From NCBI RefSeq assembly GCF_000091305.1, contig NC_013929.1:7626001-7690000 (forward strand): 64,000 bases of DNA, read 5' to 3'. Numbering within the stretch: the first letter of the stretch is position 1; the number at the start of each line of letters is the position of its first letter. Source of the DNA: Streptomyces scabiei 87.22 (lineage in GTDB: Bacteria > Actinomycetota > Actinomycetes > Streptomycetales > Streptomycetaceae). Below, piece after piece: positions 28,919 to 37,630 of this stretch. Made by a program: the position numbers and the translations under genes. The notes below the pieces were generated by a model that did not search any database, was not told where the DNA came from, and saw only the letters and a list, made by a program, of their open reading frames with translations.

Positions 28919-29908
28919 GTGTTGCTGGACGCGGTGCGGGCGGACGAGAGGCTCGCCGACTGGCTGAACGGCCTGGAGGAGGACGCGAGCCTCCCGGCGA
29001 CGGAGGCCCGGGTGCCGGACGCCGACGACCTGCCGGACGTGCTGGTGGACCTCGCCGTGCCCTACGAGGACATCAACGACCTGGTCGCGCTGCGCGGCGC
29101 ATTGGCCGCCGACGAGGGCGCCACCTGGCTGCTCGGGCGGTGCGCCGACGGACTCGTGCGGGACATGGGGAGGATCGGCAAGGGCCCCAGACTCCTGCCG
29201 TTGCCCCAGGACTCCGGCCCGCTCGGCCGCTACTTCCACGTCTACGTCTTCGTCGCGGCCCTGCCGTACGTGCGCGCCTACCACCGTGAGCGCGGTATCC
29301 CCGACGACATCTCCCGGCGCACCCTCGCGGACCTCGGCCGCGGCCTGGTGCTGCACCGCCGACGGTACGGGGTGGGCGGGCTCGTGGCACCGGGCTGGTA
29401 CTCGCTGCACTTCCACGGGGAGCTGTTCCAGCTCGGCCGGCTGCAGTACCAGCGCTCCCGTGCGAGCGGACGGGAGGGCGTCGCGCTGGCGGCGGCGGGC
29501 CTGCCGCTGGGCCCCGGGGACCCGTGCGTCGACCTGCACGTCCCCGACTACGCCGGACCCCTGACCCCGCGGGCGATCGACCGTTCGCTGGCGTCCGCCC
29601 GGGAGTTCCTCGCACGGTACTTCCCCCGGGAGCGCTACACGGCGGGCTGCTGCCACTCCTGGCTCCTCGACCCGCAGCTGAAGCGGTACCTGCCCGCGGA
29701 CGCCAACATCGTCCGGTTCCAGGAGCGGTTCAAGGTCTCCTGCGGCACCGGCGAACCCGAGGACGACCTGCCGGTCCGCTTCGTGTTCGGGGACCCGGAG
29801 CTGCCGGTGGAGGCCCTGCCCCGCCGGACGACCCTCGAACGGGCCGTGGCCGATCATCTGCGGGCGGGCGGTCACTGGTACAGCGGGCACGGCTGGTTCG
29901 CCTGGTAG
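28919..29908 (+). CDS. Acyltransferase-domain protein (N-acyltransferase N-domain / GNAT-like C-domain)
   Basis: The protein has 329 residues. An N-terminal helical domain (ADWLNGLEEDASLPATEARVPD, YEDINDLVALRGAL) and a GNAT-like C-terminal half (PDYAGPLTPRAIDRSLASAREFLARYFPRERYTAGCCHSWLLDPQL) match the paired NAT_N / GNAT_C arrangement found in actinobacterial hypothetical acyltransferases. The repeated histidines in GWYSLHFHGELFQL are conserved-looking. GTG is the start, with GGGGGAG 6 bp upstream. The substrate is unknown. A methyltransferase gene follows after 77 bp on the same strand. Confidence 0.8.
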   Translation: MLLDAVRADERLADWLNGLEEDASLPATEARVPDADDLPDVLVDLAVPYEDINDLVALRGALAADEGATWLLGRCADGLVRDMGRIGKGPRLLPLPQDSGPLGRYFHVYVFVAALPYVRAYHRERGIPDDISRRTLADLGRGLVLHRRRYGVGGLVAPGWYSLHFHGELFQLGRLQYQRSRASGREGVALAAAGLPLGPGDPCVDLHVPDYAGPLTPRAIDRSLASAREFLARYFPRERYTAGCCHSWLLDPQLKRYLPADANIVRFQERFKVSCGTGEPEDDLPVRFVFGDPELPVEALPRRTTLERAVADHLRAGGHWYSGHGWFAW

Positions 29909-29985
29909 ACCCGGGTCACCCATGTTCACCCCATCGGGTGAAGCGTGACAGGAACGGCCCGAGTCCGCCCGGCCGTTGGACGGAT

Positions 29986-30687
29986 ATGAACACACGCATG
30001 CGTGAGGGACACGAGGGCACCGGACCCGGCGCGATCACCCCGGACGGCTGCGCGGTCGAGCTGTACACGCGGCTGCCGGTGGGGGACGAGCCGGACGTGA
30101 TCGCGGGCGTCGCGCCCGCGGGCGCGCGCATTCTCGAACTGGGCTGCGGCGTGGGCCGTATGACCCACCCCCTGATCGAGCGGGGGTTCACCGTCACGGC
30201 CGTCGACGAGTCGGCGCAGATGCTGGAGCGGGTGCGCGGGGCCCGCACGATATGCGGCCCGATCGAGGAACTGGACCTGGGCGAGAAGTTCGACGTGGTG
30301 CTGCTCGCGTCGTTCCTCGTCCACACCGGGGACCCGGAGGTCCGGCGGGGGTTGCTCGCGACCTGTCTGCGGCATGTCGAGGACGACGGCTTCGTACTGA
30401 TCCAGCGCGAGGGGGAGGACTACCACACGAACGTGCCCCGAGAGCGGGTCGATCCCCGGGGCTTCACCGTCCGTGTGGTCTCGGCCGAACCGGTCGGGGA
30501 CGGGGTCGACTCGGTGTTCGTGGAGTATCTCTTCCCGGACGGGGAGTGGACCCAGACGTTCCGGGCGCGGCCGCTGACCGAGGAGCAGTTCGAGGAGGCG
30601 CTGGCGGAGGCGGGACTGCGGGTCGAGCGGTATCCGACGCAGGACCGGACGTGGGCGAAGGCGGTGCCGGCCGTGCCCGCGGGGTGA
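29986..30687 (+). CDS. Class I SAM-dependent methyltransferase
   Basis: The protein has 233 residues. SAM-binding motif I is ILELGCGVGRMTHPLIERG, motif II TAVDESAQML, then FDVVLLASFLVHTGDPEVRRGLLATCLRHVEDDGFVLIQ as the post-I/III region. The ATG at 29986 has only a weak GGA; the ATG at 29998 is an alternative. The substrate is unknown. Its position after the acyltransferase gene suggests, but does not prove, a shared pathway. Confidence 0.85.
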   Translation: MNTRMREGHEGTGPGAITPDGCAVELYTRLPVGDEPDVIAGVAPAGARILELGCGVGRMTHPLIERGFTVTAVDESAQMLERVRGARTICGPIEELDLGEKFDVVLLASFLVHTGDPEVRRGLLATCLRHVEDDGFVLIQREGEDYHTNVPRERVDPRGFTVRVVSAEPVGDGVDSVFVEYLFPDGEWTQTFRARPLTEEQFEEALAEAGLRVERYPTQDRTWAKAVPAVPAG

Positions 30688-30800
30688 GGGCGGGCGCGGG
30701 GCCCGGCGTAATCTCCCGCGGGCGGCGATGAGTTCGGGGCGGAGGCCCGGTCTACCTCTGCGACAGCACCCCGAACCGCTTCCCCTCCCCAGGAGATCCC

Positions 30801-31196
30801 ATGTCCGAGACCACCGCTCCCGCCGCCGGCACCACAGGCCCCGCACCCTCCGCCGGCACGCGAGGCACCGCACGCGGCAGGGCCGCACGCGTCTCGCTGC
30901 GCGCACTGCAGATCGCGCTCGCGCTGTTCTACGCGGGCGCGAGCGCGCTGCCGAAGCTGATCGCCCACCCGTCGGCCGTTGAGTCCTTCGACACGCTCGG
31001 GTGGGGCAGCGCGGGCATGTACACCATCGGCGCGCTGATGGTGGGCGCGTTCATCGCCCAGATCACCGCCTTCGACGGGGAGTACGCGGCGACCCCGCTC
31101 ATCCTGATGGTCCCGCTCGCCCTGATCGCCTGGACGCGCCGCCGGGACGTGGCGGGGCCGGCGCAGTGGCTGCGCCGGCCGAGCCGGGACGTGTGA
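30801..31196 (+). CDS. DoxX-like small integral membrane protein
   Basis: The protein has 131 residues. After an A/T/G-rich N-terminal stretch of about 30 residues come three to four membrane segments. LRALQIALALFYAGASALPKLIAHPSAVESFDTLGWGSAGMYTIGALMVGAF resembles the DoxX/DoxX-like family opening (helix, G-x-x-K-L, F-x-x-LG). Such proteins are linked to thiosulfate:quinone or oxidative-stress complexes in some bacteria, but no such context exists here. AGGAG lies 6 bp before the ATG. Confidence 0.7.
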   Translation: MSETTAPAAGTTGPAPSAGTRGTARGRAARVSLRALQIALALFYAGASALPKLIAHPSAVESFDTLGWGSAGMYTIGALMVGAFIAQITAFDGEYAATPLILMVPLALIAWTRRRDVAGPAQWLRRPSRDV

Positions 31197-31226
31197 GAGG
31201 CGCGGCCCGGCGGCGATCCGGGTGGT

Positions 31227-31751
31227 CTACGTCGGGCGGCGGTGACGGTCGGCGTTCGCGGCCTCGGCCAGCCCCCGGAGGCGTTCGAGGTCACGGCGGT
31301 CGCGCTTGGTGGGGCGGCCGGTTCCCCGGTCGCGCAGGCCCGCCGGGGCGACGGCCTCGCGGGGCGGGGGAGGCGGGGAGTTGTCGACGTAGCACTCGGC
31401 GGCGACGGGCGCCCCGACCCGCTTGCGGATCAGACGCCGCACGACGACGACCCGCTCGTGCCCCCCGGCCTCGCGCAGCCGCACCTCGTCGCCGACCCGC
31501 AGCGCGTGGGCGGGCTTGACACGTTCGCCGTTGACACGGACGTGCCCGCCGCGGCAGGCGGTGGCGCCCGTCGAGCGGGTCTTGACCAGACGGACCGACC
31601 AGATCCAGCTGTCCACGCGCACGGTCTCGCCGCTCGCCGGACCGGCGGCCCGGGCGGCCTCGGCCGCCGTGGACGCCGCCCCCGGCCCGGGGACGCCGCC
31701 GCCCGCGGTGTCCGGACCGCTCGTCCGCTCCTCCGTACCTTCAGAAGCCAT
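31227..31751 (-). CDS. S4-domain RNA-binding protein (Hsp15/HslR-like)
   Basis: The protein has 174 residues. An N-terminal low-complexity region (about 1-42) precedes the S4 domain (ETVRVDSWIWSVRLVKTRSTGATACRGGHVRVNGERVKPAHALRVGDEVRL), in the form seen in Hsp15, which rescues stalled 50S-peptidyl-tRNA complexes. The C-terminus is basic (RPTKRDRRDLERLRGL), as in HslR. It converges with the DoxX-like gene and is divergent from the uracil-DNA glycosylase gene. Confidence 0.9.
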   Translation of the reverse strand: MASEGTEERTSGPDTAGGGVPGPGAASTAAEAARAAGPASGETVRVDSWIWSVRLVKTRSTGATACRGGHVRVNGERVKPAHALRVGDEVRLREAGGHERVVVVRRLIRKRVGAPVAAECYVDNSPPPPPREAVAPAGLRDRGTGRPTKRDRRDLERLRGLAEAANADRHRRPT

Positions 31752-31814
31752 GCCCCGACCTTAGCCCCCGGCCGGCCGTGCGGGGCGGGCGATCACCGGA
31801 CGTACCGTGGGGAC

Positions 31815-32561
31815 ATGGGCGGCGGCAGCGGTGACGACGACGGCAGCGGCAGCAGCGACGGAGGGGCGGCCGGACTGGCCGCGCTGGACGCGCGGATCAG
31901 CGGGTGCCGGGCCTGTCCCCGGCTGGTGGAGTGGCGGGAGGAGGTCGCGCGCACCAAGCGGGCCGCGTTCGCCGACCAGGAGTACTGGGGGCGGCCGGTG
32001 CCGGGCTTCGGACCGCCGGACGCCGCGCTGCTGATCGTGGGACTCGCCCCCGCCGCGCACGGGGCGAACCGGACGGGCCGGATGTTCACCGGCGACCGCT
32101 CGGGCGACGTGCTGTACGCGGCCCTGCACGACGTGGGCCTCGCCTCGCGCGGCACGGCGGTCGGCGCGGACGACGGCCTGGAACTGTACGGGGTGCGGAT
32201 CACCTCGCCCGTGCACTGCGCGCCGCCCGCGAACAAGCCGACGCCCGAGGAGCGGGACACGTGCAGGCCCTGGCTGGTCCGGGAACTGGAGCTGCTGCGG
32301 CCGACGCTGCGGGCCGTGGTCGTGCTCGGGGCGTTCGGCTGGCAGGCCGCGCTGCCCGCGCTCGGCGAGGCCGGCTGGGACGTCCCCCGGCCGCGACCGC
32401 TCTTCGGGCACGGCACCCACGCACGGCTCGACGGCTTCGACCTCTACGGCTGCTTCCACGTCAGCCAGCGCAACACCTTCACCGGCCGGCTGACCCCGGC
32501 CATGCTGCGCGAGGTCCTGCGGACGGCGGCACGGTCCGCGGGGCTGGCCGTCACCCCGTAG
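31815..32561 (+). CDS. Family 5 uracil-DNA glycosylase (UdgB type)
   Basis: The protein has 248 residues. After a G/D/S-rich lead come the [4Fe-4S] cysteines (GCRACPRL, PVHCAPP, DTCRPW), motif 1 GLAPAAHGANRTGRMFTGD and motif 3 FHVSQRNTFTGRL. Alanine at the second position of GLAPA, without a catalytic D or N, is the family-5 pattern, which acts on uracil, hypoxanthine and related damaged bases. It starts at ATG 31815 with only GGGGAC nearby. It initiates base-excision repair in the cytoplasm. Confidence 0.92.
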   Translation: MGGGSGDDDGSGSSDGGAAGLAALDARISGCRACPRLVEWREEVARTKRAAFADQEYWGRPVPGFGPPDAALLIVGLAPAAHGANRTGRMFTGDRSGDVLYAALHDVGLASRGTAVGADDGLELYGVRITSPVHCAPPANKPTPEERDTCRPWLVRELELLRPTLRAVVVLGAFGWQAALPALGEAGWDVPRPRPLFGHGTHARLDGFDLYGCFHVSQRNTFTGRLTPAMLREVLRTAARSAGLAVTP

Positions 32562-32626
32562 CCGCGTTGTCCGGGAGCCGGGAAAACCGGCTGCCGACCG
32601 CACCCCGGGCCGGTTAGGGTCGCGCG

Positions 32627-33586
32627 ATGCCCCTCTACCCCGAGATCGAACCGTACGACCACGGCCTGCTCGACGTCGGCGACGGCAACCGCGTGTACTG
32701 GGAGGTCTGCGGGAATCCGCGGGGCAGGCCGGCGGTCGTGCTGCACGGCGGTCCGGGGTCCCGGGCCAACGCATGGTTCCCGCGTCTGTTCGACCCCGAG
32801 GCGTACCGGATCGTGCTGCTGGACCAGCGCGGCTGCGGGCGCTCGACGCCGCCCGCGAGCGCGTACGAGACCGACATGGGCGTCAACACCACGGAGCACC
32901 TGATCGCCGATCTGGAGCTGCTGCGGCGGCACCTGGGGATCGGGCGATGGCTGGTGTGGGGCGTGTCGTGGGGGGCGGCGCTCGGTCTGCGGTACGCGCA
33001 GACGCATCCGGAGGCCGTGACGGAGCTGGTGCTGACGGGGGTCACCTCGGCCTCCGACGCCGAAGTCGCCCTGCTGACCCGGGGGCTCGGACAGTACTTC
33101 CCGGAGGCGTTCGAACGGTTCCTCGCCGAACTGCCCGAGGACGACCGGGACGGGAACCTCGCGGCCGCCTACAACCGGCTGATCGAGTCGCCCGACGCGG
33201 CGGTGCGGGCGCGGGCCGCACGGGCCTGGACCGACTGGGAGACGGCCATCGCGGCGCAGCCGCCCCGCTCCGTCCCCCGCTACGAGGACCCCGTGTTCCG
33301 CTACGCGTTCGCCCGCACCGTCACCCACTACTGGGGCAACGGCCACTTCCTCGACGGCAGCGGCGACGGTGTGGTGCTGCGGGACGCGCCGCTGCTCACG
33401 GGCATCCCGGGCACCCTCGTCCAGGGCAGCCTGGACCCCGGCAACCTGCTCGGCATCGTCTGGCGCCTCCACCACGCCTGGCCGGGCAGTGAGCTGGTGC
33501 TCGTCGACGACGTGGGGCACGACGCGGGCGCCCCGGACCTGGCCGAGGCGCTGGTGGCGGCGACGGACCGGTACGCCAGGGGCTGA
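32627..33586 (+). CDS. pip: Prolyl aminopeptidase
   Basis: The protein has 319 residues and is an alpha/beta hydrolase that removes N-terminal proline from peptides. HGGPG is the oxyanion loop, DQRGCGRSTP is the family signature, the nucleophile is in WGVSWGAALGL, and the catalytic aspartate and histidine lie in the C-terminal segment (QGSLDPG; VGHDA). No signal peptide is present, so it is cytoplasmic. It converges on the GntR regulator with a 10-bp gap. Confidence 0.93.
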   Translation: MPLYPEIEPYDHGLLDVGDGNRVYWEVCGNPRGRPAVVLHGGPGSRANAWFPRLFDPEAYRIVLLDQRGCGRSTPPASAYETDMGVNTTEHLIADLELLRRHLGIGRWLVWGVSWGAALGLRYAQTHPEAVTELVLTGVTSASDAEVALLTRGLGQYFPEAFERFLAELPEDDRDGNLAAAYNRLIESPDAAVRARAARAWTDWETAIAAQPPRSVPRYEDPVFRYAFARTVTHYWGNGHFLDGSGDGVVLRDAPLLTGIPGTLVQGSLDPGNLLGIVWRLHHAWPGSELVLVDDVGHDAGAPDLAEALVAATDRYARG

Positions 33587-33596
33587 TCCGTCGGGG

Positions 33597-34364
33597 TCAC
33601 GGACCGCCGAGCGCGTTCCCCGCGCGGCCGGTGGTGCCCGTGCCGTCCTCGCCCCGCGCGCCGAGGCCGCTCTCCCCGGAGCCGTCGTCGTCCGTGCCGT
33701 CCTCGCCGAACAGATGCCGCACCGTCGACCGGTAGTTGGTCCGCACATGGGTGAGGGCGTGCGCGCGGGCGCGGGCGGGGTCGCCGGAGGCGATGGCGTC
33801 GTACAGTTCGCGGTGCTCGGTGAGCAGCTGCGGCCATTCGGTGTTCTGGCTGGTCAGCCAGCGCAGTCGGCCGTCGACCGGCTCCATGACGGAGATGAGC
33901 AGGCTGTTGCCGGCCATGGCGAGGACGCGGTCGTGGAATCGGGTGTTGATGTCGGTGATCGTCTCGGCGTCGTCGGCGCGGGTCGCCTCCGCCGCCCGGT
34001 CCAGCAGCGCCGCCAGCTCCGCCAGGGACTCCGGGGTGGCGCGGGAGGCGGCGAGCCCGGCGGCGTACACCTCCAGCGCCTCGCGCAGTTCGAACAGCTC
34101 GGCCACGTCCGCCCGGGTCAGCCGGCGGACGACCGTGCGGCGCGGGGTCTCGAAGTGGACGAAGCCTTCGGCGACCAGCGCGCGGATCGCCTCACGGACC
34201 GGGACGCGCGAGACCCCGAAGCGTTCGGCCAGCTCGCGCTCGACGAGCCGGTCGCCCGGACGCAGGCGTCCGGCGATGATGTCCTGCCGCAGCGTGCCCA
34301 GGACACGTTCACGCACCGCGCCCAGGGGTTCGATCTTCGCTCCTTCCGGAGCCAGGGAGCTCAT
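33597..34364 (-). CDS. GntR-family (FadR/FCD subfamily) transcriptional regulator
   Basis: The protein has 255 residues. A winged HTH (about 20-85; IIAGRLRPGDRLVERELAERFGVSRVPVREAIRALVAEGFV) is followed by an all-helical FCD ligand domain (LFELREALEVYAAGLAA, DINTRFHDRVLAMAGNSLL, EHRELYDAIASGDPARARAHALTHV) with D-H-H positions for a metal. The C-terminal 40 residues are S/G/E-rich. It is divergent from the NCS1 permease gene, with a perfect palindrome between them, so it most likely represses that operon and perhaps itself. Confidence 0.92.
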   Translation of the reverse strand: MSSLAPEGAKIEPLGAVRERVLGTLRQDIIAGRLRPGDRLVERELAERFGVSRVPVREAIRALVAEGFVHFETPRRTVVRRLTRADVAELFELREALEVYAAGLAASRATPESLAELAALLDRAAEATRADDAETITDINTRFHDRVLAMAGNSLLISVMEPVDGRLRWLTSQNTEWPQLLTEHRELYDAIASGDPARARAHALTHVRTNYRSTVRHLFGEDGTDDDGSGESGLGARGEDGTGTTGRAGNALGGP

Positions 34365-34455
34365 GGGGCAATCTTCGCCGACTCCGGCGGGCTTTTACCG
34401 ACCGTTAACCACAACGACATCGGTCAGAACTGTTGACGGGGGGACGATGAGCGCA

Positions 34456-34471
34456 GTTTGGTATACCAAAC
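34456..34471. promoter_or_regulatory. Perfect 16-bp palindrome, likely GntR operator
   Basis: GTTTGGTATACCAAAC is its own reverse complement. Its core TGGTATACCA has the T-G-G-T...A-C-C-A form of FadR-subfamily operators. It lies 91 bp upstream of the regulator start and 85 bp upstream of the permease GTG, in AT-richer DNA than its surroundings. Confidence 0.85.
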
Positions 34472-34556
34472 AGTCGAGGTGCTCCCCTGGTTCCCCCACT
34501 CCGGTGCCGCCCCTCCCCGTCACCCGACCCCGTCTCCTGACGCTCCTGGAGGCCCC

Positions 34557-36035
34557 GTGTCCCTCGCCGACCGTGCCGAAGTCACCGGCACCACAGCGTT
34601 CGTCCCCGATCCCCGGCTCACCAACGAAGACCTCGCCCCCGCGAAGAAGCGGAACTGGAAGGTCTTCGACCTCTTCGCCCTGTGGATGTCCGACGTCCAC
34701 AACCTCGGAAACTACACGTTCGCCGCGGGCCTGCTCGTCCTCGGCATGAACGTCTGGCAGGTGTTCACCTCGCTGCTCGTCGGCTTCGTGATCATCTACA
34801 TCGGGATGAACTGGATGGGGAAGATCGGGCAGCGCCACGGCGTGCCCTTCCCCGTGGTCAGCCGCATCAGCTTCGGCGTCTGGGGCGCCAACATCCCGGC
34901 CATCATCCGGGCCGTGATCGCCATCATGTGGTACGGCATCCAGACCTACCTCGCGTCCGTCGCGGTCAACATCATGCTGATGGCCGCCTGGCCGGGCCTG
35001 GAGTCCTGGACGCACCACTCCTTCCTCGGCCTGCACCAGCTCGGCTGGTGCACCTTCGTCGCCCTCTGGCTCATCCAGGCACTGATCATCAGCCAGGGCA
35101 TGGAGTCCGTCCGCAAGTTCCAGGACTTCTGCGGACCCGCGATCTGGCTCGTCATGATCGCGCTGGCGGTCTGGGTCCTCGCCAAGGCCGGCTGGACCAT
35201 CTCCCTCACCACCACCCCCCACCCGGTCTCCGTGGGCGAGCAGTGGCGGCAGTGGTTCGGCGCGATCGGACTCGTCCTCGCCACCTACGGCACCCTGATG
35301 CTCAACTTCTGCGACTTCTCCCGCTTCGCGCCCGACTACAGGACCGTCAAGCGCGGCAACTTCTGGGGCCTGCCGATCAACTCGACCGCCTTCGTGGTCG
35401 TGTCCGTCATCGTCACGGCCGGCTCACTGGAGGTCTTCGGCGAGGCCATCACCGACCCCGCGGAACTCGTCGCCAAGGTCGGCAACACCTGGGTGCTCGT
35501 CCTGGGAGCCCTGACCTTCGCCATCGCCACCATGGGCGTCAACATCGTCGCCAACTTCGTCTCACCGGCGTACGACCTCGCCAACGTCTGGCCGCAGAAG
35601 ATCACCTTCAAGGTCGGCGGCATGATCAGCACGGTCGCGGCGCTGGTCGTGACCCCGTGGAACCTCTTCTCCAACCCCACCGTCGTCCAGTACTTCCTCG
35701 GCGGCCTGGGCGCCTTCCTCGGCCCGCTGTTCGGCGTCATCATGCTCGACTACTTCTGGGTCAAGCGCGGCCGGATCGACGTCGACGAGCTCTTCGACGC
35801 CACGCCCGGCTCCCGCTACTACTACCGCAAGGGCGTCAACCCCAAGGCCCTGTGGGCGTTCCTGCCGGCCGCCGCGGTCTCGGCGGTCCTCGCCCTGGTG
35901 CCGACCTTCGGTGACGTCGCCCCCTACTCCTGGTTCATCGGCACCGCGCTGTCCGCCGGTCTGTACGCGGTGCTCTGCCGGGACGAGCGGGCCGCCGCCC
36001 CGGCCCCGTCCGAACCGGCAGCCGTGGAGGGCTGA
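34557..36035 (+). CDS. NCS1-family nucleobase/hydantoin/allantoin permease
   Basis: The protein has 492 residues with about twelve membrane segments. NCS1 landmarks are LAPAKKRNWKVFDLFALWMSDVHNLGNYTFAAG, RISFGVWGANIPAIIRAVIAIMWYGIQTYLAS, LMLNFCDFSRFAPDYR and VIMLDYFWVKRGRIDVDELF. It should import a cyclic ureide or nucleobase by cation symport. GTG is the start, with GGAGG 4 bp upstream. The racemase-like gene begins 2 bp after its stop, which points to a hydantoin or allantoin substrate. Confidence 0.93.
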   Translation: MSLADRAEVTGTTAFVPDPRLTNEDLAPAKKRNWKVFDLFALWMSDVHNLGNYTFAAGLLVLGMNVWQVFTSLLVGFVIIYIGMNWMGKIGQRHGVPFPVVSRISFGVWGANIPAIIRAVIAIMWYGIQTYLASVAVNIMLMAAWPGLESWTHHSFLGLHQLGWCTFVALWLIQALIISQGMESVRKFQDFCGPAIWLVMIALAVWVLAKAGWTISLTTTPHPVSVGEQWRQWFGAIGLVLATYGTLMLNFCDFSRFAPDYRTVKRGNFWGLPINSTAFVVVSVIVTAGSLEVFGEAITDPAELVAKVGNTWVLVLGALTFAIATMGVNIVANFVSPAYDLANVWPQKITFKVGGMISTVAALVVTPWNLFSNPTVVQYFLGGLGAFLGPLFGVIMLDYFWVKRGRIDVDELFDATPGSRYYYRKGVNPKALWAFLPAAAVSAVLALVPTFGDVAPYSWFIGTALSAGLYAVLCRDERAAAPAPSEPAAVEG

Positions 36036-36037
36036 GC

Positions 36038-36790
36038 GTGCGCATCGTCGTCACGAACTGCAACACGACGCAGGGGATGACCGAGGAGATCGTGCGAGGT
36101 GCCCGGGCCGCCGCAGGCCCGGGCACCACCGTGACCGGACTGACCCCGGCCTGGGGCCCCGAGTCCGCGGAGGGCTGGCTCGACAGCTACCTCTCCGCCG
36201 CCGCCGTCCTCGACACCCTGCGCACCTACGACATGCCCTACGACGCGGTCGTCATGGCCGGGTTCGGCGAACACGGGCGCGAGGGCGCACGCGAACTGGT
36301 GGACGTCCCCGTCGTCGACATCACCGAGGCCGCCGCCCACCTCGCATGCCTCCTCGGCCGCCGCTACGGCGTCGTCACCACCCTCGAACGCTCCCGCGGG
36401 CAGATCGAGGACAGCCTCGACGCCGCCGGAGTGGGCCGCAACTGCGCGGCGGTCGTCGGCACCGGCCTGGGCGTCCTCGACCTCGCCGACGCCGACCGCA
36501 CCACCCGCGCCTTCCTCGCGGCCGGACAGCGCGCCCGCGACGCCGGGGCCGAGGTGCTGGTCCTCGGCTGCGCCGGTATGACCGGACTGCAGCGGACCGT
36601 GGGGGAGAAGCTGGGGATGCCCGTCGTCGACGGGGTCGCGGCGGCCGTGAAGCTCGCCGAGTCGCTGGTGACGCTGGGACTGACCACCAGCCGCGTGGGC
36701 GGGTACGCGAAGCCGCTGCCGAAACGCAGGACCTGGGGGGCCGCGGGACCGGCCGAACCGGCCGAACCGGCCGAACCGGGGAGCGGGTGA
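36038..36790 (+). CDS. Asp/Glu/hydantoin racemase family protein (allantoin racemase-like)
   Basis: The protein has 250 residues. The N-terminal RIVVTNCNTTQGMTEEI and the second catalytic-type cysteine in VLVLGCAGMTGLQ are present. The first active-site cysteine expected in the (C)-F-G-D-P-G-like loop is replaced: the protein reads AGFGEHGREG with glycine at residue 75. The C-terminus carries three copies of P-A-E. GTG is the start, 2 bp after the permease stop, so the genes are translationally coupled. A racemase for the imported ureide is likely, but the missing cysteine leaves the chemistry open. Confidence 0.87.
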   Translation: MRIVVTNCNTTQGMTEEIVRGARAAAGPGTTVTGLTPAWGPESAEGWLDSYLSAAAVLDTLRTYDMPYDAVVMAGFGEHGREGARELVDVPVVDITEAAAHLACLLGRRYGVVTTLERSRGQIEDSLDAAGVGRNCAAVVGTGLGVLDLADADRTTRAFLAAGQRARDAGAEVLVLGCAGMTGLQRTVGEKLGMPVVDGVAAAVKLAESLVTLGLTTSRVGGYAKPLPKRRTWGAAGPAEPAEPAEPGSG

Positions 36791-36835
36791 GCAGAGCGGG
36801 GCGGAAGCGCGCTGCTCACCGCACGGAGCCCTCGC

Positions 36836-37249
36836 CTACGCGGCCGGGGGCTCCGGCACCACCGCCGTCGCCGTGATCTCCACCAGCTGGCCCGTGTAGC
36901 CCAGGCAGGCCACGCCGAGGAGGGTCGAGGAGTGGGGGCCGATGCTGAGGCCGGACGCCTCCACGACGTCCCAGACCGCGGAGAGGGCCGCGGGCTCACC
37001 GCTGACGACATACACATCGGTGCACACGACGTGCTCGAAGTCGCTGCCCACCGCCCGCAGTTGCTCCCCGAGGTTCGCCAGCACCTGCTCGGCCTGCCGC
37101 ACCGGGTCCCCCTCCCCGACCAGCTTCCCGTCGGCGTCCAGCGGAACGGCGCCGGCGAGGAACGCGAGCTTCGTCCCGGCCTCGACGACGGACGCGTGCG
37201 CGTACACGGGCGGCGTGAAGAGACCGGGGACGGTGGTGCGCTGGATCAT
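36836..37249 (-). CDS. RidA family protein (reactive intermediate deaminase-like)
   Basis: The protein has 137 residues and is a single YjgF/RidA domain: KLAFLAGAVPLDADGKLVGEGDPVRQAEQVLANLGEQLRAVG, HVVCTDVYVV and the C-terminal LVEITATAVVP. The arginine common in the active site of true RidA deaminases is not obvious at the end (EITATAVV without the usual preceding R motif), so it may belong to another subgroup. GAGGAG lies 5 bp before the ATG. It faces the permease/racemase operon and ends 45 bp from it. Confidence 0.9.
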   Translation of the reverse strand: MIQRTTVPGLFTPPVYAHASVVEAGTKLAFLAGAVPLDADGKLVGEGDPVRQAEQVLANLGEQLRAVGSDFEHVVCTDVYVVSGEPAALSAVWDVVEASGLSIGPHSSTLLGVACLGYTGQLVEITATAVVPEPPAA

Positions 37250-37630
37250 GAAGGCTCCTCGTGGTGGACGACCCGTCGATGATGCGGATCTCCCGCCACG
37301 GCCGCATCCGAATTCCGGGCCACCCATGGTCCCGTCCCTCCCCGTGATGACCCGTGCCGCCGTTCCGGGACGGCCCGCGTCCGCGCGCCCCGATTGCGTT
37401 CATAAAGAACGTGGCATCTGCAGCGATCGTCACATCGCGGCAATACGAGCGTTCCACATCCTCCAGGCTGGGCACCTACCGTAGGGGCACCGAAGACCGG
37501 TACGACGTGCGTGCGGCGCGCTCCCCCCGGTGCCGCCGCACCGCACACGCCGCGTCCACGCCCCCCGCCCACGCCCCGGCCACCGTCGCCCGAAGGCACA
37601 CCCCCGCCCTCACCCGACGACAGGAGCCCC
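37250..37630. other. Divergent region between the ridA-like and FUSC genes
   Basis: The 381 bp include an AT-richer core with the inverted repeat CGTTC-ATAAA-GAACG (37397-37411) and GCGATCGTCACATCGC-like symmetry near 37425. The right half is C-rich and has a long open frame without ribosome site, so it is treated as leader of the FUSC gene. Promoters for both flanks should lie around 37380-37500. Confidence 0.5.

Noticed and set aside
28919..30687. Acyltransferase and methyltransferase as part of a natural-product cluster
   Set aside because: No synthase, carrier protein or tailoring set is close; flanks are housekeeping genes.
36836..37249. RidA gene as third gene of the permease/racemase operon
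   Set aside because: It is on the opposite strand with its own ribosome site, so only a functional link can be considered.
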